Assembly: GCF_900188485.1 (NCBI RefSeq)
Contig: NZ_FZPH01000023.1
Location: 47,988 to 111,987 of the forward strand
Reading direction: 5' to 3'
DNA length: 64,000 bases
Source of the DNA: Asanoa hainanensis
GTDB taxonomy: Bacteria; Actinomycetota; Actinomycetes; Mycobacteriales; Micromonosporaceae
Shown here: piece after piece, positions 60,875 to 64,000 of the stretch
How the letters are laid out: the number at the start of each line of letters is the position of its first letter
How positions within the stretch are numbered: the stretch's first letter is position 1
The notes under the pieces: model-generated
What the model saw: only the letters and a program-made list of their open reading frames with translations
Databases searched by the model: none
What the model was told of the DNA's origin: nothing
Position numbers and translations under genes: made by a program

Positions 60875-62214
60875 GCGGCGCCCTCCTTCGTCTCGGCGAG
60901 CACGGCGGCCAGCGCGTCATCGACGATGGCGGCGATCTCGTCGCCGTCCTCCGCGGTGGTGACCAGCGGCGGGACGATCCAGGCACCGACCGCACCCGAG
61001 CTGACAAGCAGGCCGCGGTCCTCGCAGGCACGGCGGAAAGCCTCACGTCGCGGGACCGGCCACGACTGACCGCCGGACTCGCTGAGGGGAAACGAGAGCA
61101 TCAGGCCGGCGCCCGCCACCCGGGACTCACCGAGCCGCTTCTCCTGGATGGCCCCCAGCTGTTCGCTGAGGTGCGCCCCGATGGTGCGGACGTGGGCGAG
61201 GATTCCGTCACGCTCGAAGATGTCCAGCACGGCCAGGCCCGCGGCAGCGGCAACCGGATGGCCGTCGGTGGCCGAGCCGGCGGGCAGGAACCGAGGCGGG
61301 TTCGGCCGGGCGGCCTTCTCATAGATCTCACCGGTGACCAAGAGCGCGGCGATAGGCACGTAGCCCGAGGTCAGGTTCTTGCCGAGCACCAACATGTCGG
61401 GCCGGATGCCCAGGTCGACGCACCGAGACATCGCGCCGATGCGCCCGAAGCCGGTGGTGACCTCGTCGGCTATGAAGTGGATGCCGTGCTGCCGGCACAG
61501 CCGAGCCAGCTCGCGGAGGTCGTCGGCGTCGGGAATCACACCCATGACACCCATTTGTGGCTCGAGGATGACACACGTGACCCGCTCCGCGGACAGTTCC
61601 TCGATCTTCGCGCGGACGTTGTCGGTCCAGGATCCAGCGGCGGGCACGAGGTGAACATCGGGCAGCAGCGGACCGCAGAAGTCGAAACCGGCCGCCATAC
61701 CGCTGATCGCGTTGCCGCCGGGCCCGAGGCCGTGGTAGCTGCCCGCGAAGGACAGCACCGCGGTGCGGGACGGGTTGCCTTCCAACACCCGCATGAATCG
61801 GCTCATCATCACGGCCGTCTCGGTCATCTGCGAGCCGGTGTTGCCGAGCCGAAGGTAGTCGAGGCCCCCGCCGACCGCGTCGACGAGCGCGCGTGCGTAG
61901 CGCACGGTCACCTGCGCCGGGCGGTCGTACGAGAGCAGCGTGGCGGTGGGCAACTCGTCAAGCTGTCGCGCGATGGCATCCTTGACCCCTTGGGCGCTGT
62001 AGCCGAGGCCCATGTTCCAGCAGCCCGATCGGCCGTCGATGAACCACCGACCGCCCGCGTCGCGCACGCGGATCCCCTGGCCCTCGACGAAGAACTTCTC
62101 CGTGCGCACCGTGTGTTCGAGGAACAGCTCCATCGGAGTCGAGCCGTGCCACAGCGGGTAGTTCTCGGGCCGACCGGGCGGCTCGGAGAAGGGGGATGGT
62201 GTCGACTGTTCCAC
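60871..62214 (-). CDS. Class III PLP-dependent aminotransferase
   Basis: 447 residues from GTG 62214, chosen because AGAGGAG lies five bases upstream; GTG 62244 would add ten. Signature: NTGSQMTETAVMMSRF, SYHGLGPG, VILEPQMGVMGVI, FIADEVTTGFGRIG, then the PLP lysine in LVLGKNLTSGYVP and ATDGHPVAAAAGLAVL. Similar to beta-alanine/glutamate-semialdehyde-type enzymes. It may aminate the beta or omega position of a PCP-bound acyl chain, or supply an unusual amino acid. Confidence 0.88.
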   Translation of the reverse strand: MEQSTPSPFSEPPGRPENYPLWHGSTPMELFLEHTVRTEKFFVEGQGIRVRDAGGRWFIDGRSGCWNMGLGYSAQGVKDAIARQLDELPTATLLSYDRPAQVTVRYARALVDAVGGGLDYLRLGNTGSQMTETAVMMSRFMRVLEGNPSRTAVLSFAGSYHGLGPGGNAISGMAAGFDFCGPLLPDVHLVPAAGSWTDNVRAKIEELSAERVTCVILEPQMGVMGVIPDADDLRELARLCRQHGIHFIADEVTTGFGRIGAMSRCVDLGIRPDMLVLGKNLTSGYVPIAALLVTGEIYEKAARPNPPRFLPAGSATDGHPVAAAAGLAVLDIFERDGILAHVRTIGAHLSEQLGAIQEKRLGESRVAGAGLMLSFPLSESGGQSWPVPRREAFRRACEDRGLLVSSGAVGAWIVPPLVTTAEDGDEIAAIVDDALAAVLAETKEGAA

Positions 62215-62439
62215 GCCAACTCCTCTAGATCGGGTTTCCGACACGATCGATTCGAGGTCACGCGAGTCCTAAAGGGCCACGTCTCACGCAGCAGCTGGCC
62301 ACCCCCGCGTCAACCTCTCGAACCTAAGCAATGCCCTGTACACCGTCAAGACCTGTATGTCGCCATTCATCGCGCACAGATGAATTTCGGGCCGCTTGAC
62401 GATGCCGAAGACCGACACCTATGCTTTCATTGATCATCT

Positions 62440-62468
62440 TTGATCGCACGCATTGGCGTATCTAGATC
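62440..62468 (+). promoter_or_regulatory. Possible promoter in the divergent cluster region
   Basis: TTGATC (62440-62445), 17 bp, TAGATC (62463-62468), inside an AT-rich stretch with repeated TGATC/ATCATC between the aminotransferase and NRPS genes. The rest of 62245-62568 shows no gene. Confidence 0.3.
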
Positions 62469-62568
62469 ATCTGTTCGGGGGATAAAGACGCAGGACGGAC
62501 GACGAGGTCGCACGCCGTCACACCATTCCAGCGATGGCGCGCACCCGTTGACACGGGGAGGTGGCGTC

Positions 62569-62670
62569 ATGAGATGCACGGTACGCACGGCCAACACAGT
62601 TGTCCGAAGTTGCCGCAATTCCGCTTACCTCGACGCGATGTGTCCGACTAGCGGGGAAGTGACCGGATGA
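62569..62670 (+). CDS. 33-residue leader or small peptide gene coupled to the NRPS
   Basis: ATG 62569 with a strong SD (GGGGAGGTG) and a 33-codon frame, MRCTVRTANTVVRSC then RNSAYLDAMCPTSGEVTG, ending in TGA 62668-62670 overlapping the NRPS ATG 62667 (ATGA). Three Cys and several basic residues. The SD and perfect coupling are hard to explain by chance. It could be a translational leader, or a small scaffold/precursor peptide for the LanB-like enzyme. Not similar to MbtH (too short). Confidence 0.5.
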   Translation: MRCTVRTANTVVRSCRNSAYLDAMCPTSGEVTG

Positions 62671-64000
62671 CCGGCGAAAGCCGGACGGCAACCAGCCACA
62701 ACGTCGGCGCGGGTCAAGACTCTGGACGGGTATCCGATCCGAAGACGCGACCGATGTCCGCCGCTCAGCGGCAGATCTGGTTCGTCGACCAACTCGCCCC
62801 AGGCCTGACCGCGTACAACACCGCTCGGGCGTTTCGGCTGGTCGGAGCCTTGGACACGAAATCGCTGGAAGCCGCCGTCGCGGATGTCGTCGAACGCCAC
62901 GAGATCCTGCGGACCGTGTTCCGTGAGGTCGGCGGTGAGCCCGTTCCGCTCGTGCTACCGCCCGGCGGCCAGCGGCTCACCACCTGCGAGGTCGACACCC
63001 CATCGGTCGTCGACCGCGAACAACACGCGCTGAACATCGTGACGGACCATGTCCGCCAGCCCTTCGACCTGGCTGCGGGTCCGCTGATCCGTTTCGTGCT
63101 TATACGTCTCGACGCCGAGACACATATATTGGCGTTCGTCGTTCACCACATCTGCACAGACGGCTGGTCCATGCGCTTCATCGTCAAAGACCTCGCCGAT
63201 CGCTACAACGCCCACCTAAACGGGCACAAGTCACAGATCGAACCACCCGAGGTCCAATTCGCCGACTTCGCCGACTGGCAGCGCGAAAAACGCGGCGACA
63301 ATGAGCGCGACCTCGAATTCTGGCGTGACTACCTTGCCGACCTACAGACGCTCGAGCTGACAACCGACCGTCGACGGCCAAGCGCGCCGACCTACCGCAG
63401 CAGCCTCATTTCCGGCTCCCTTTCGCCAGAGTTGACCGCGGCCCTGCACCTCCTCGCCGAACGCTCCGGCGCATCGATGTTGATGATCCTTACGACCGCG
63501 TTCGCGGCCGTCCTGGCCCGGCACACCCGCCAGTCCGAGATCGTCCTGGGCACCGCCGCCGCCGGACGGCCGGGGCCCGAGTTCATGGACGTCATCGGGC
63601 CATTCATCAACATGCTCGTGCTCCGCAACGACGTCTCCGGCGACCCGACGTTCACTGAATTGCTGGACCGCACGAAAGCCCTGCTTCTTCAAGTGTGGCG
63701 CCGCCGACATGTTCCCTTCGAGATGGTTGTCGCGGCGACCCGGACGGAACGTGACGCCTCGCGCAACCCGCTGTTCCAGGTCGGGATCCAGTTGCTGGAA
63801 CGTACGCCCGAGCCGCAGTTCCACGGCGTCGAAACCACCTGGCTCGGCATCGACGCCGGCAGCCATCCCCTCGATCTGTCGATTAGCGCCTACGAGACCG
63901 CCGACGGTTTGCAGTTTCGGGTGGAGTTCGCGACGGATCTGTTCGACCGTTCCAGGGTCCACCGCCTGATGTCGCATCTGGAGCTGGTGCTGCGGGCCGC
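62667..64000 (+). CDS. Non-ribosomal peptide synthetase, N-terminal condensation domain (partial)
   Basis: The 444 codons seen from ATG 62667 encode a condensation domain: C1 motif MSAAQRQIWFVDQL, RHEILRTVF, the catalytic HHxxxDG as HHICTDGW (about residue 160), and GTAAAGRPGPEF, RNPLFQVGI further on. The gene continues beyond 64000. A starting C domain suggests the first module accepts an acyl or PCP-delivered substrate, possibly from the free carrier on the other strand. Translated together with the 33-codon frame. Confidence 0.93.
   Translation, partial: MTGESRTATSHNVGAGQDSGRVSDPKTRPMSAAQRQIWFVDQLAPGLTAYNTARAFRLVGALDTKSLEAAVADVVERHEILRTVFREVGGEPVPLVLPPGGQRLTTCEVDTPSVVDREQHALNIVTDHVRQPFDLAAGPLIRFVLIRLDAETHILAFVVHHICTDGWSMRFIVKDLADRYNAHLNGHKSQIEPPEVQFADFADWQREKRGDNERDLEFWRDYLADLQTLELTTDRRRPSAPTYRSSLISGSLSPELTAALHLLAERSGASMLMILTTAFAAVLARHTRQSEIVLGTAAAGRPGPEFMDVIGPFINMLVLRNDVSGDPTFTELLDRTKALLLQVWRRRHVPFEMVVAATRTERDASRNPLFQVGIQLLERTPEPQFHGVETTWLGIDAGSHPLDLSISAYETADGLQFRVEFATDLFDRSRVHRLMSHLELVLRA

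Noticed and set aside
60817..62433. 538-codon plus-strand frame opposite the aminotransferase and carrier
   Set aside because: No recognisable domain; the minus strand has PLP and PCP signatures with coupled starts.
1..64000. tRNA, rRNA, CRISPR, prophage or insertion sequence
   Set aside because: I found no tRNA cloverleaf, regular spaced repeats, integrase or transposase motif; the repeats present are gene duplications and hairpins.

Overview
The window is very GC-rich DNA with strong third-position GC bias, many GTG and some TTG starts, and short gene overlaps of the ATGA/GTGA type. Several features point to a mycelial, antibiotic-producing actinomycete: two SigB/SigF-type sigma factors, an NRPS cluster, PknB-like and EAL/GGDEF signalling, and an F420-type PPOX protein. 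A Micromonosporaceae-like genome is my best guess, but it is inferred from gene content only. I saw no tRNA, rRNA, CRISPR array or intact insertion sequence.

Layout. 1-4.6 kb: tail of an ABC ATPase, an MRJP/yellow-type beta-propeller protein, a DHA2 drug exporter, and a TetR regulator divergent from a PPOX/membrane-protein pair. 4.7-9.3 kb: a response regulator, histidine kinase and GerMN lipoprotein operon (MtrAB-LpqB-like order), then STAS, BON and HTH genes. 9.3-13.4 kb: an SDP-like peptide-toxin locus, with sdpC-, sdpA- and sdpB-like genes, a GntR/YtrA regulator, and a divergent DUF1648 (SdpI-type) candidate immunity gene. Near-identical TGTTCTA palindromes lie at the regulator and the immunity gene. 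13.5-20 kb: c-di-GMP signalling, a CBS plus anion permease pair, NhaA, and small stress proteins. 20-27 kb: a SigB/F-type sigma factor and two TetR-ABC exporter modules. 27-43.6 kb: a stress-type island with STAS, BON, HesB-like, DM13 and YflT-like proteins, a K+ channel, a CPA1 antiporter, GH65, a second sigma factor and a second two-component system. 43.6-49.2 kb: a complete Opp/Dpp peptide importer. 49.4-55.9 kb: a kinase with a CBM2-like ectodomain, a PAS-GGDEF protein, DUF998, DUF4396 and PRC-barrel proteins, plus decayed fragments. 56-64 kb: the edge of a natural-product cluster. An operon of class III aminotransferase, free-standing carrier protein, LanB-like protein and MFS exporter is divergent from an NRPS gene that runs off the window.

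Two threads link the genes. First, eight intergenic sites read GTTT (one GTGT), 15-16 bp, GGGTAG. This resembles SigB/SigF promoters, and the sites precede HesB-like, BON, serine hydrolase, kinase, PAS-GGDEF, DUF998 and PRC-barrel genes. With the two resident sigma factors and four STAS proteins they suggest a local general-stress regulon. Second, the stress island is full of old duplications: two BON copies with shared leaders, a STAS gene and an internally deleted copy, and a CPA1-DUF4396-DUF998 module present twice and decayed reciprocally, one copy containing an internal inversion.
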